Assembly (NCBI GenBank): GCA_024364805.1
Contig: CM044487.1
Coordinates: 80,917,777-80,961,189, forward strand
Length of the DNA stretch: 43,413 bases
Direction of reading: 5' to 3'
DNA from: Euprymna scolopes
Taxonomy: Eukaryota > Mollusca > Cephalopoda > Sepiida > Sepiolidae
Positions 21,491-32,777 of the stretch are shown piece after piece; position 1 is the first letter of the stretch, and every line of letters starts with the position of its first letter. Made by a program: the position numbers and the translations under genes. The notes under the pieces are model-generated. The model was not told where the DNA came from. It made no database searches and saw only the letters and a program-made list of their open reading frames with translations.

Positions 21491-21770
21491 AAACAAATAA
21501 ACGGTACAGAATAAGCCACGCAATCTATAGAATATTGTGCTGTTTTTTTCTTAGTTTGTACGTTACGTTTACGAATTTTGAGGGACAAACTACATTACAA
21601 AGGATCAAATACGCTGCATTTGGCTTTAAAGAGGGTACATCTGGCAAGCCTAGGAAACAATTAGCAGTGTCGATATTTTCGTCAGTGTTATAATTTTATG
21701 ATTTTCACTGATACCACAAAATGGAGTCTACTTTCCATACACACACATTGTACTTTTTATTAATTTATAT
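21491..21770. other. Unassigned stretch
   Basis: A short plus frame at 21451-21693 has no domain. Confidence 0.3.

Positions 21771-21823
<53 letters not shown>
21771..21823. repeat. (TAA)n microsatellite
   Basis: About 17 TAA triplets immediately 5' of an RLE-1 LINE fragment. Confidence 0.95.
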
Positions 21824-21825
<2 letters not shown>

Positions 21826-22640
21826 TCACAAGAAAACAGCAAATGCAGACTCTGTGGACAAAGAGACGAAACGATGAACCACATAGTACGTGATTGCAGC
21901 GAACTGGCCCAAAAGAAATACAAGAACAGACACGACCAAGTCGAAAGGCCAGTACACTGGGAATTATGCAAACAACTGTGACATAGAAATACAAACTGAT
22001 AAACGCACCCAAGGAAGAAGACCGGGTGTCGTAATAATTAACAAGTAAGAAAAATCCTGCTAAATCGTAAACTTTGCTGTTCCATCCGACCATAGATTGA
22101 ATATCAAAGAAAATGAGAAACGGAGCAAATACACAGAGCTGAACGATGAAGATGAAGAAAATAAAAATAATACATATAATAGGAGAAGCACTAGGAACAA
22201 TCCCGAAAAACTTTGAAAAAAGAATGGGAGAAATTTGAATTAGAGGAATGACTGAAAAAATACAAGGCACAACAATAATTTAAATAGCTGAAAACCCTTG
22301 AATGTAGAGCAACAAGCGCTCGCCAGACAAACTGCTGCAGAGGCAAAATATGAAGCGCTACATCGAAGTAAAAACATTGAATCCGCATATCTATAAGTTC
22401 TATAACCCCACCAATCGCCCCCATTACAACATCAATGCCGCCCCCAAACAAAAGCGTGAGATCAAACAGCCAAGTAGAATCAAGAAGGCAGAAAAGACCG
22501 AGGAGAGAGCACTGACCAGACCTCCACTGGAAAAGTGCGAAGAGGACTGGAACCTTGGGAGGTTTATTGCCATTCAAATTCCAGTGAAGACCAATAGCCA
22601 GGGTAATTTCCAATTAGGTGTAGAACGATCAAATTTACGT
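21824..22640 (+). pseudogene. RLE-type LINE, subfamily RLE-1 (copy 3): zinc knuckle to 3' UTR
   Basis: Directly after (TAA)n the frame reads NSKCRLCGQRDETMNHIVRD and C, a perfect C-x2-C-x8-H-x4-C zinc knuckle (about 21838-21900), then LAQKKYKNRHDQVERPVHWE. In this LINE family the knuckle links the RT to the restriction-like endonuclease. After a stop at 21979 the endonuclease part (about 22000-22100) is decayed. The 3' UTR at 22290-22640 (CCGCATATCTATAAGTTCTA, then the CACTGG...GAAGAGGACTGG block) matches 42830-43180 closely. The RT is absent. Confidence 0.75.
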
Positions 22641-22667
22641 CTCTAACTGTAATAAAAGCCTTATAAA
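22615..22667. repeat. 53-bp exact repeat, copy 1
   Basis: Identical to 22918-22970 (starts TAGGTGTAGAACGATC, ends GCCTTATAAA). Confidence 0.9.
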
Positions 22668-22669
22668 TT

Positions 22670-22694
22670 GAAGACCAATAGCAAGGGTAATTTC
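22670..22694. repeat. 25-bp repeat of 22586-22610
   Basis: GAAGACCAATAGC followed by AGGGTAATTTC; one mismatch from 22586-22610. Confidence 0.85.
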
Positions 22695-22779
22695 AGTAAA
22701 CGATGTAAGAAAATTTCAAATAGAAAAGCTCCCCGACCAGATGAGGTAGAGAGATATTGGTTAAAAAAATCTGATATGA

Positions 22780-23940
22780 GGCGAGTATAGAAAGAAAATG
22801 AGCTTAAAGATATGAACATGAAGACAAGGAAAACGATGCAAATGAATGGAGCTCTTCGCCAAAATAGTGATATCGATAGGTTATATGTGAAAAGACGAGA
22901 GGGAGGACGAGGACTAATAGGTGTAGAACGATCAAATTTACGTCTCTAACTGTAATAAAAGCCTTATAAAGGGCTTGTCGAAATTTGAAATATTGTAATA
23001 GAGCGAACTTTTAAGAACCAAAGAATTTAAGACAATGAATAAACAAAAAACTGAAGACAAATTGATCGAGAAAAATACATGTATAATTTCAGTAGAGATT
23101 TACGAGAGCCAGTGGACAAGGAAAAAACCTAGCCATTGTTGTCAAAATGTGACTTTAAGATTGAGAAAGATACCTGATATGTGCCACGCAGGAGTAAGCG
23201 TTCGGGACAAATTATGTGAAGTATCACATTGATACAATGGCTGAAAGTCTACTATGTCGACTGTGTAGATAGAAAGGTAAAAATGTATAACACCTCGTCA
23301 GTAGTTGTGAGAAGTTAGCATAATGGTATACAAGAGGCGGCATGACAATATCACGAGAAAGGTCCATTGGGATTTATGCAAGAAAAGAGTGTGGAATGAA
23401 GTGAAAAATGGCACAATCATGGAGAATAATAATAATGTGAAATTAATATGGTGTATGAATATTCAGTGTGATTACGTGACTGAAGCAAGATGACCAATAT
23501 TGTCGAAAAAAATGAACACCAGGCAATAAATATTGATATAGCAGTGCCAGCTGATGTGAATGCGGCGGGAAAAGAATAAAAGTTTTAAAAATATCAAGAC
23601 TTGAAAAGAGAAATAAAAAGATTGTGGAAGTTGAATGCAGAATTATATTCTGATGGGAGCCTAAGAGAGTGTGACAAAAGGATATGACGAGTGGATTGAG
23701 AAGACTGTGAACCACTGCAATGTTGAGTACTTTTGAAAACAAACTTGGTAGGAACCGCCAGAATCCTTCAGAAAGTGCTGGAAGACTGAGAAAAGAAGAG
23801 AAGATGCTGATATTTCTATTTGTTCTGATCTCCTTACCATTATAAAAATATGCAATACTAACAGCCGGACACAAAATCCATTTAGGGAATAAAACTAATT
23901 TATGGCTCTTATCGAAACATGTTTTAAAATGTACAGCCAA
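22780..23940 (+). pseudogene. RLE-type LINE, subfamily RLE-2 (copy 1)
   Basis: Starts within the region after the RT (an NELKDMN-like reading, then RLYVKRREGGRGLIGV about 22876-22925). A damaged zinc knuckle follows (SLLCRLC at about 23242-23262, later HLVSSCEKLA). Then come endonuclease remnants (IDIAVPAD-like reading near 23535-23560; KIVEVE near 23618) and a C-terminal tail to about 23890. Nucleotide resemblance to 41340-42350 is high. Multiple stops and frame changes; non-functional. Confidence 0.7.
22918..22970. repeat. 53-bp exact repeat, copy 2
   Basis: Identical to 22615-22667. This copy lies in its expected LINE context, directly after a GGRG-type RT-tail motif (EGGRGLIGV). Confidence 0.9.
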
Positions 23941-23963
23941 GTATTTTTTTAAATTAAAATATT

Positions 23964-23965
23964 TA

Positions 23966-24010
<45 letters not shown>

Positions 24011-24210
24011 CTCTCTGTATATATATATATATATACATATATATACATATGTATATAATTATATACATAATTGTATATATAAATATATATATAATTATAT
24101 ACATAACTCTATATATACATATATATATACATATATATATAATTATATGGATAATCATATATATACATATATATAATTATAGGCATAATCATATATATAT
24201 ATACATATAT
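23964..24210. repeat. (TATC)n then TA/TATACA low complexity
   Basis: TATC tetranucleotides to about 24010, followed by TATATACATA-rich sequence. Confidence 0.95.
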
Positions 24211-24556
24211 ATGTATAAGGAATGAAAAAATACCAGCGGTGGTTGACGTTATGTTTTAAGAAAAATAGAAAAACCGAATGAAATTATTAAAAAAATCAAC
24301 GTTTCGTCCTTATTTCAGAGGACATCTTCAGGATAATTGAAATAAAAATGTAAGAAAAGAAAAAGTCATAGATCGTGCGAAAAAGACAGTTTTTGAATCC
24401 TACCCATGTCGGGAAGGACAAATATGTGTGCGTATGGGAAGGTTGGGTTGTTCGATGTCTATATATACACTTTTAAAAATGCATTAAAATAAATATGTAC
24501 ATTTTTTTTTCTTCTGCAAAACTACTCATTTTCCTGAAACATTCAAGGAAAAACGG
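24211..24556 (-). mobile_element. 3' terminal region of a Penelope-like element
   Basis: Lies just 3' of the GIY-YIG frame on the minus strand. At 24301-24331 the minus strand reads CTGAAGA, TGTCC, a loop, GGAC, GAAAC: the CUGANGA / stem II / GAAA layout of a hammerhead core. Hammerhead motifs are known in terminal repeats of Penelope-like elements. No matching stem I/III partner is evident locally, so activity is unproven. Confidence 0.5.
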
Positions 24557-24949
24557 CTAGCCAGGATCCACCCTGATACCTTGCTCTTTGATTATTATTT
24601 TCCCTATGCTAGGGGTTAAATGGTAGAAGCCTTTTCTTTGCGTAATAGTATTAGTATTCAATATTAGTGCTGATTCTAAAAGTCTTCTTTTAGCTCTATC
24701 TATCACGTATTTAATAATTTTCGCTTGATCTAAATTAAATGAGTGACCGTGTTCTGCACAATGGCAAAAGAGTGCATTTAGGGCGTTACCATTCCTTATA
24801 TCTCTTCTGTTCTCGTTAAGTCTTAATTTCAATTTTCGTTGTGTTTCACCTATGTACGCTTGTTGACAGTTGTTACATGGGATGGAATATATATTGGGTC
24901 TAATATTATATAGCAATAAATACGAAATCCGCATTAATACAAATATCAT
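24557..24949 (-). CDS. GIY-YIG endonuclease domain of a Penelope-like retroelement (5'-truncated)
   Basis: 130-residue uninterrupted frame. The core matches the C-terminal endonuclease of Penelope-like elements: NIYSIPCNNC at residues 19-28 (GIY half plus the C-x2-C typical of this class), AYIGET at 31-36 (YIG half), RL at 43-44 as candidate catalytic Arg, HCAEHGHSF at 63-71, and RRLLESALI at 88-96 with candidate catalytic Glu92. In complete elements this domain follows an RT and nicks target DNA. Here the RT is missing upstream (5' truncation near 24890; the first ~15 residues are probably not element-derived). The intact frame suggests a fairly recent insertion. The start codon is only the first in frame. 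Confidence 0.8.
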   Translation of the reverse strand: MIFVLMRISYLLLYNIRPNIYSIPCNNCQQAYIGETQRKLKLRLNENRRDIRNGNALNALFCHCAEHGHSFNLDQAKIIKYVIDRAKRRLLESALILNTNTITQRKGFYHLTPSIGKIIIKEQGIRVDPG

Positions 24950-25146
24950 ATTTTAGCCTAATTCACAACTGGACTATGCCGAGCGGCCTAATAGTTTAAA
25001 AATAAAGCAAACATGCCAATTTTCTAATTTAACAATAGATAAAGTAAATGTAGTATTTAAATATACATAATTATCCCAATTTAATTGTTCAAGCTGACAA
25101 AAATATGAATAATTATATCATGAGTTACAATTTGTATCTATCTATA
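24950..25146. other. Unassigned AT-rich stretch
   Basis: Ends in a short TATC/TA run that blurs the 5' end of the next element. Confidence 0.3.
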
Positions 25147-26023
25147 TCTATATATCTACAAAAGTGAACGTGTCTGTGTGTTTGTCTGTATGTCTGTGTA
25201 CATTTCCCTATGCAATAACTATGTCAATTTAAAGTCTACAGACTCGAAATTTGATATACAGGGTACTGAGATTTGGGAAAATCTTTGTAATCAGTTTTCG
25301 GCCAGAAATGTGGCTGTTAAGGGGTCAAATTTCAACGGTTTGACCTTTGAGAACTCTACCAAACTCCGACAATTTTGGGTTGAAATTTTAGATATAGGTT
25401 CCCTGTACAGGGATCTAACTTAATAACTTGATTTGAGCCCAAAACAAAAAATGTTAAGGGGTCATAATAGGGCTCCAAGTTTAAAGTAATTGGACCTCTG
25501 CGGTCTCTATCAAATTACTCAGACAATTTCTGGTATATACATTTTAAATTTTAAATAAAGGGTATTCAGAGATAAGACAAGCTGTTTAATCGGTTTGATT
25601 TGAAAATTCGAGCTATCAATATATGTGTGTATGTATGTTTGCATGTCTGCCTAAAACTTTTGACAGAGGCGACAGATTTTCACAAGATCAGTATCGTTTT
25701 TAAGCTGCACCCTTCAGACGACAATACCGAAAATTGACTAAAAATATTAATTTCTGCACCCTCAACTGGCCACTTTTCTACAGGGAGGGGTTGCTTTTTT
25801 CGCAGATATTTTCGAAATTCATCCCCTTCTTTCGATTGTCTAGCCTTAATTTAAACCTATGTCACTTCCTGTTTGACGGTGGACGTAACAACAAAGACGT
25901 AACGTTTTTTCCCGTTCTTTTCCTCCTTCAGGGTACGGCTTCGATCCTGCCTTTCTATTACCACTTTTTTTTTGCTCAACACACACCTTCAAACACCCGG
26001 GCAACGCCTGACACCCATGCTTG
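25147..26023 (+). mobile_element. Non-autonomous Helitron-like element, family A variant
   Basis: Begins A|TCTATATATCTACAAAAGTG and ends ...CACCCGGGCAACGCCTG, then ACACCCATG and CTTG|T. The TC start, the GC-rich hairpin about 10 nt before the end, the CTRR terminus (CTTG) and insertion between A and T are the Helitron signature. There is no Rep/helicase. Open frames of 81 and 103 codons inside it show no domain. The TATC/TA run makes the exact 5' base uncertain. Confidence 0.55.
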
Positions 26024-26099
26024 TAATAAATTAATTTTAGAATAACTTACAAAGAACTATAGAATAACAAACGTAAAATATATCTTCAATATGAATTCC

Positions 26100-28070
26100 T
26101 CAGCGTTAACTATATGTTCAAAAATTATTTATATAACTGTATTGAAGTTTACCCCTCTAAGTGTCCAAGGTTTACGCTAAAAGACCACAAAGAAATATTT
26201 GATAAAATTCTAGCATTAGGTTAATCTCTGAAAGCGGAATAATTAGTAATAAAACCAAATCAAATCCAAAGTAACTCATGAATTGTGGTCATTTTTAAGG
26301 AAGTATTGAGCTGGTTTGCAACATTACTCAAAGAAAGGAATTGTAAGTTTATAATCTTTGACATTAATGCTTATTACTAGGACTATGACAAGTTAATTTT
26401 CTTTTTATTGATTTGACTCTCGAGTATATATCCGAACTAGTTAGACACAGTTAATCAACCGAGAACTACATAACTCTATATAAAAGCGTATAAGATATCA
26501 ATGGATACACACCCGAGAGTCAAACAATAAAAAATATGCGGTTGTAGTAGCCCTACTTATTACCCATCAATTTTCTCCAAATTGCTGGATAGTGCTTTGG
26601 AACTAATGAAAAAATGAAACAGGTGTAACTAAGTTAGGAATTGACATAGTGAAATTAGCTAGAAGAACTCTAATTAAATAAAACAACAATTGTTTTACCA
26701 GAAAAACAGGGGAGAAAAAAACTTTGATATTTCGATGGAGTGGCCGAGTAGGCTAAGGTAACATACCTTGTGTGTTTTTTACATTCTTATAGAAATCAAT
26801 AGTAAAATATCGGGTATAATAGGGAAGTCTTTATAGAGATGGCGTGCTATTCTTTATGAATGCTGGGATAACTAATTAAGAAAGGGCGAAACATCTGTTT
26901 CATAACTTTATTAAAGATATTGTCCTAAAAATAACTTGATATAAACCAATAAAATAGTAAACTTTTTAGATGTTATCCTCAACTTAATTAATAGAACATA
27001 TGAACCATATTATAAACTTAATGAAGCGTTTTATTATATCGACTCTAAATCTAATCACCAATACTTAGTGAGAAAAGCAATTATTCCCAACATTTCAAAA
27101 GAATATCTAAGCTAGCTTATAAGGAACACATATTTTACAGTAAGAAAAAGTATTATATCGAAGCATTAGATAGATCAGGTTTTGTTAGAGAAATTAAATA
27201 TATTAAGCACGAACTTAATGAACCCAGGAGTAGCAGGGATCGAAAAAGGGTATCACTCCATCTTATATCTTATAATATAACTATGGACAATTCTAGACAA
27301 AAAATCTAATCCATTAGAATAGGCATTGAGAACTCAGATCTAATACAACAAACATCACGAAAATAAAATTTAGGAAGAAAAATGAACATAGAGAGTGTAT
27401 ATGGAGTAATTTGCTTTACAACGCGCACACCCAAAACAAATTGCCAAGGATTCTGATAAAAACTTCCCTCAAATAACTCAAGTCAGCTCATAACCAAAAA
27501 TACAGTAAATTATCATTCTCAGATGAGCGAAAACTATAATAAGTTTCAATAACGCAAAAATAGATAAGGCGATTACGAAAAGTGAACAGTGGACAGAACA
27601 CTGTAAATGAAAATCTGTAATTGTACTGGGAAATACCTTATTTCTGACTTAGTGTATAAATGTAAATTCATTGAAAGTAGTAGAACTTGCACGTACAATT
27701 CGTCGATGTTAATTTAAGGACGGATTCTGCAACCATAAAAGTTCTTTAAAAATAAAAAAATGTAGAAACTTATAACAATCAACATCCTTAGCTAAATGGA
27801 TAAGAGAACTACGAATAAATGATATAGAATACAAATTAAACTGGTCAATATAAGGACGGGCTAAGAAATATAACCTAACAAATCTTGGCGCTGCAACCTC
27901 TGCACCCTCTGTACCCCCTGTACCATCGAATCATATCATATAGTAGTATCTAAGGAAAATTTATTAAATATACAGAAAGAACTTGTACAATGCTGTTTGC
28001 ATAGAACTAAATATTTACTATCTCGCCTAAAACCTAAGAAAATTAAAGTTAAATAATAATCATAATTTAA
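26100..28070 (+). pseudogene. Large decayed Penelope-type RT + GIY-YIG retroelement
   Basis: Plus-strand fragments in order: an RT-like stretch NCKFIIFDINAYY at 26339-26377 (RT motif A style FIIFDI), LDSALELMKK near 26580-26615, KKKYYIEALDRSGF and NEPRSSRDRKR near 27140-27250 (the linker region of this class as I recall it), and a Cys-rich CNLCTLCTPC near 27895-27925 followed by ENLLNIQKELVQCC, typical of its C-terminus. Many stops and frame changes are present. A small segment at 26737-26765 resembles a tRNA A box. Clade assignment is from memory. Confidence 0.55.
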
Positions 28071-28610
28071 TATCTTTTAGGCGAAGAAATTCAAAATAAA
28101 GAATAAAAAGTAAAAACAAAAACAAAAATAAAATAATAAAATTAAATTAAAATTAATTAATAAAATAAATGAACAAATCAGTCATGTAAGTTTAAAAATG
28201 CGACAATAAGGTAAGTGACAAAAAATAGAATCATTAAATATAATTGAAAAGATAAATGCCCCTTATCTTCAAGCACCTTGTAGAAATTCATAAAATATTT
28301 TTAACAAACATCTTATAAATTATTGGTTTTACTTATATTGAAAAATAAAATATAAATAGTATCTAACAGAAATCACAAGTTTAAATTAAAAACAGTAGGT
28401 GATAATTTACAATAAGTTGCCATCAATTCAGCATTTAAATTCACACGTGTATTTATTATGAGTGTATATGGTTAAATATATGTGTGTGTATGCGTATATA
28501 TGTATGTTTGTAAACCGGGGTATACAAGTATGAATATATTTGAGTTAATAAACACAACAAATATATAAAAATACAAGAAAACTCACTATAAAAATTTCTA
28601 ATTGAATAAG
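28071..28610. other. AT-rich DNA, nothing recognised
   Basis: A-rich with TGTGTATG low complexity near 28480. Confidence 0.35.
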
Positions 28611-28808
28611 CAACTGTTCTGTCTGCCTGCTTCCCACCTGACTACAACTAGGATGTCTTCAAGTTCAACGTTTACAAATTCCTAATGAACCTCCCCCTTA
28701 AGTAAACACTTCATCAAATCACCACACTAACGTACTGTACTTGTAATAACCCTTATCCCTGAGTCGTTTCCGGGCCTTAATAAGTGGTGACCACCGTGTA
28801 AAAAAAAG
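28611..28808 (+). pseudogene. Jockey/CR1-like LINE 3' end
   Basis: Last ~200 bp of the family seen at 15323-16236: TGTCTGCCTGCTTCCCAC, ACTACAACTAGGATGTCTTC, CCTAATGAACCTCCCC, then the 3' stem-loop and the tail GTGTAAAAAAAA. Close in sequence to that copy. Confidence 0.85.
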
Positions 28809-28949
28809 CTCTGTTTGACTGGTTCGAATAACTTGCTATGTAGAAACTTGCCTCCTTAAATACGAAATAATTTCTACTCAAGCATTTATATACTTAAAGA
28901 TGTAGGTTTATTTGATATATACTTATGATTTTAACGGGCATGTACACAC

Positions 28950-29001
<52 letters not shown>

Positions 29002-29710
29002 CCATCTTTCTAATTCTCATTAGTATTAATAAATTACCAAATAATTTAACCTAATAAGAAAAATGTAAATAATTAATTTCATATTTGCAAACGATCTAAA
29101 CCCTGTTTAAGATATAACGCTTGTTTACACATTACAGAGAATAAATATTAGAAAAATAAAGTAATACTACTAATATTAGTAAGTAATGTCCATGTAGAAA
29201 AAACAAATGCTTTTCTTTAAACATTCAATACATCCTGTCTAGCTTAATAATACGAACAAAGATGGCTGCCATAACAAACACAGGATATTGAGTATTCTAT
29301 GAACATTTTCTTCTTGCAGCATTATATTACACTGCGTTTTTATATCTAAGCAGAGAATTTTTAATTTTTCTGTAGACTATATGCGCGAAAATAAAAGGGT
29401 ATCGACATAATATTAACCCTTTGTTTTTGCAAAACGAAACATACCTGCAAAAAAAAAAAAAAAAAAATGTACCGAAATTTTAACATGCTGGAGCAGTTGT
29501 TTTGAATGAAAAATAAATAGTTGGATCTTGGAATATATATATATAGGATCTATATTATATTATATTATATTATATTATACGTATCATTATAAAAATGTGT
29601 TCAATCGTAAGAAATACAAAAAAGTATATGAATATTTTATATCTATGCTCCCGTTTGAAGTAACAAAATGCCCTACATTGGAATATATAAAATCACCGCG
29701 TTGAGAGAGA
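28809..29710. other. Unassigned AT-rich DNA with microsatellites
   Basis: Holds (CA)n then (TA)n at 28943-29001, poly-A at 29450-29467 and (TATAT)n at 29555-29579. No gene seen. Confidence 0.4.
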
Positions 29711-29712
29711 TA

Positions 29713-29827
29713 ATAAATGACAAAAAATTATTTTCCAAAGTTCATGGTGTTGACCATGTTATAATTTATTCCTAAATTATAAGATGGTCAATATCATGAA
29801 TTTTGGAATATAAATTTTGTCATTTAT
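29713..29827. repeat. Hairpin with ~55-bp arms
   Basis: ATAAATGACAAAAAATTATT at the left pairs with the right end AATTTTGTCATTTAT; inner blocks TTGACCAT and ATGGTCAA match in order. Loop about 5 nt, roughly 85% arm identity. Confidence 0.8.
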
Positions 29828-29907
29828 TCCCTATATTGCTCTGTAATTACACTGAGCTTCTTAAATAAGGATTGATATATATTATAAGAAAATATATTTC
29901 TACAGAA

Positions 29908-29910
29908 ATA

Positions 29911-29943
<33 letters not shown>

Positions 29944-30152
29944 GTGTATCTGTGTGGGTGTGTGTTTGTGTGTAAGTTTAGGTGTGTGTGTGTGTGTTTG
30001 TTTGTGTATAGGATTTGTGATATTGTAAACAATGCGTGGTGTCTTAAATCTATTGACGTTTATTACTCATATTCAGTACTCTCATGTTATGAATATATCG
30101 GCTAGTACAGCTACAAGTTTATCTATCTATCTATATATCTATCTATATAAGT

Positions 30153-30229
<77 letters not shown>
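29908..30229. repeat. Microsatellite cluster: (TA)n, TG-rich, (TATC)n, (TA)n
   Basis: TA at 29908-29929, TGTG-rich to about 30005, TATC/TA from 30121 to 30229. Short frames here are repeat artefacts. Confidence 0.9.
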
Positions 30230-30231
<2 letters not shown>

Positions 30232-31267
30232 CGTGTGCGAAATAAGCGTGAGGATGTTAATAGCACCAATTTCAACCAATATCTGGAAGTGTGCGAACTT
30301 TCTTCATTACCAACAGATTTGATCGAACAATATAAAACCGTAGCGAAGTGGGTTGGAGAAGCTATCGAAGGAACTCCGCACCTTATCATCAACACCAAAA
30401 ATATTTCTCTTCTTCCCCTCACGTAAAAAGACCTCGCAAAAATAGAAGAAAAAAAAACACTTTAAAACACAATTTGCAGATCACGAATTTCCAAATGTCA
30501 CCCTTTTTGCAAGAAAAACTTCGCTCGGAACCTTGTTATGTCTGCAAGGAAAGGATATTGATATTCTTAAGAAGCTTGAGAATCGAACATTTGTGCCACT
30601 CTGAAGCGGTCGGGCATAGTTGGGTAGGAATGGAGGCAGGGTCGGTCGGAAAATAGTGGGGCTTTTAGGTGGATACTTTTCCCCCCTTACCCTCCTCCAG
30701 CAATGCAGCTCTCTTTCTCTCCCGTTCTTATCTCATCAATGGCGACTCTCCACCCTCACCCGACCCTCGTCTCTCCAGCTCGTTTAAACATAACCCGTAA
30801 GATTTTTGCCTAACTCGCTCATCTATCGTCACTGTAGGACTATACTCGCCCCTCGTGGGGAAGCGAACATATATACCCGGTCATCGGGCATTTTAATTTC
30901 TTGCAGAAATATAAACACACACATACGCGTATAAAATTTGCGTACAAACATTGAGAAGTAAAAAAAAAAAAATCAGAAAAGCAACAAGTTTTTGGCTAGT
31001 ATCAAAGTGTAGTATAGATTTTAATACTGCACCTCTTTTCTGTCCTGAGTGAGTAACCCAACTCATACTGAGTCCCCCTCTTTGAGAGCTGGGTTTTCTT
31101 CATATTCTTCTTACAATGCATAAGTATACAAATAGGCGCGGGAGCGTTGGCTAAATGCCTGTAAATTTTTATAATTCTATGCAAAAATCTTCATATTAAT
31201 TGGGTACATGCAAAATGAATGCCGATATTCAAAATGTATAAATATTTTGACCTCTCCCTTTACTTAA
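30230..31267. other. Unassigned, moderately complex sequence
   Basis: A plus frame (30235-30426) reads LSSLPTDLIEQYKTVAKWV and onward without a family I recognise; it starts inside the microsatellite and has no continuation. 30680-30900 is locally richer in C (CTCGCCCCTCGTGGGGAAGC). No gene call. Confidence 0.35.
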
Positions 31268-31318
31268 NNNNNNNNNNNNNNNNNNNNNNNNNNNNNNNNN
31301 NNNNNNNNNNNNNNNNNN
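31268..31318. other. Assembly gap, 51 N
   Basis: Run of Ns. Confidence 1.
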
Positions 31319-32777
31319 AAATTAACCAATTTTAATGAAATTGTCAGTATTTATTAAATAATGATCGCGAAATATAACGAACTAATTATTTTTATTTAAT
31401 TCTTAGTGAAAAATTATCATTTTGTTTAAACAAAAATAGCTTTACTAAAGTTATACTTTTCAGTAGTAAATAAAAAACACAAGAATTTATTTTTGCTGTT
31501 TTATGTAAATAAAGCATTGCAATTTGTAACAATAAAAGAAAAAATAATTTTTACAGGGACATTACGAAAAAAGACCCTAAATCCGTATTAACGAAATCGA
31601 TATTACACGAAGAAAAATTAATTTCACGAACTACCAATGTTATCATTGAATTAATCATTATATATTTAATATTATAACACAAAGAAATTATAATTGCAAA
31701 AAGTATTTCTACTTTTTTTACGCTTACATTTTTAACGTAATCTTTACATGTAAGGTTCTAATATTGTCATTGCACGCATGAACGTATAATCACTAACCTA
31801 AGATAATTTTCATATAATCTTGGAAAATTAAGTAAAATAAATTAAATTGAAGAACAGTAACATAGAAAAATAATTTAATTAAAAATAGGTAAAAATTATA
31901 CGAACGTTCCATGTCGGTAAGTACGGATGCACACACTTTAAAAGAAAACCAGTCTGTTTTGCCCACCCTTCTCCTCTCTTCAACTATCCGTTTGTTTGTG
32001 TTTATCAACTTTAAATTTCACGTAAACATTCTGATAAATTTTAACGTAGGTTTGTATTTTTTTGGTGTGCAATTTTTTCAATAATTATAAATTGTTTTCT
32101 TAACCAATTGTAATTCTGTATTAATATTAATAAATAATGGTGCTAACTGTTTTTTCAATGAATAAATTGTCAGTAGTATAATTAATTAATTTAATATAAC
32201 TTTTATGCATGATGGAAGCGACTCAAAAAGAAAAGAAAATTCGCTCGGTATGTCGGAATAATTTTAAATAAAGAAATAAATTATATCAAATTTGTCCTTC
32301 CATACATATTTGAATTTTGCCGCCAGAGTTTTTTTGTTTTATTTGATACGATAAACATGTCTCGTTCCTACCAGTGTTACATTTTTGGATAATTATTACT
32401 TTTTTTAGTAAAAGTTAAGTACATTTATTGTATTAAGTCATTATCTTAAGACTTTAACTTAATACTTAACTTGGAAATAATTCCAGAAGACTTATATTTA
32501 TCTTGCCAGGAAAATGTAAACACGATCTTTGTCATAATGAATTTTTACGTGAAATAATTTTTCAGATTTGAGATAAAATTATTCCATGTATTCTTTATTT
32601 CACACACTGTTTTTCTTCGAGAAATTAACTTTAAACTATAATCTTTCAAACACAATGAAAAAGTAACCGAAAATGAAAAAAAATATTATGATTAGCCGGT
32701 GTTAAAAAACATGCCCCCTACCGAAGCAACCATTAAATTGTCCATGCCTATATGAATATATAAGGTTTATTAATAGA
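31319..32777. other. Very AT-rich DNA, nothing recognised
   Basis: No open frame above 71 codons and no repeated structure seen by eye. Confidence 0.4.

Noticed and set aside
23964-24050. CRISPR-like or other regular array
   Set aside because: Simple TATC microsatellite without spacers.
26737-26770. tRNA-like GTGGCCGAGTAGGCTAAGG
   Set aside because: Looks like an A box, but there is no B box, acceptor stem or tail, and it sits in decayed Penelope-type coding sequence; could be chance.
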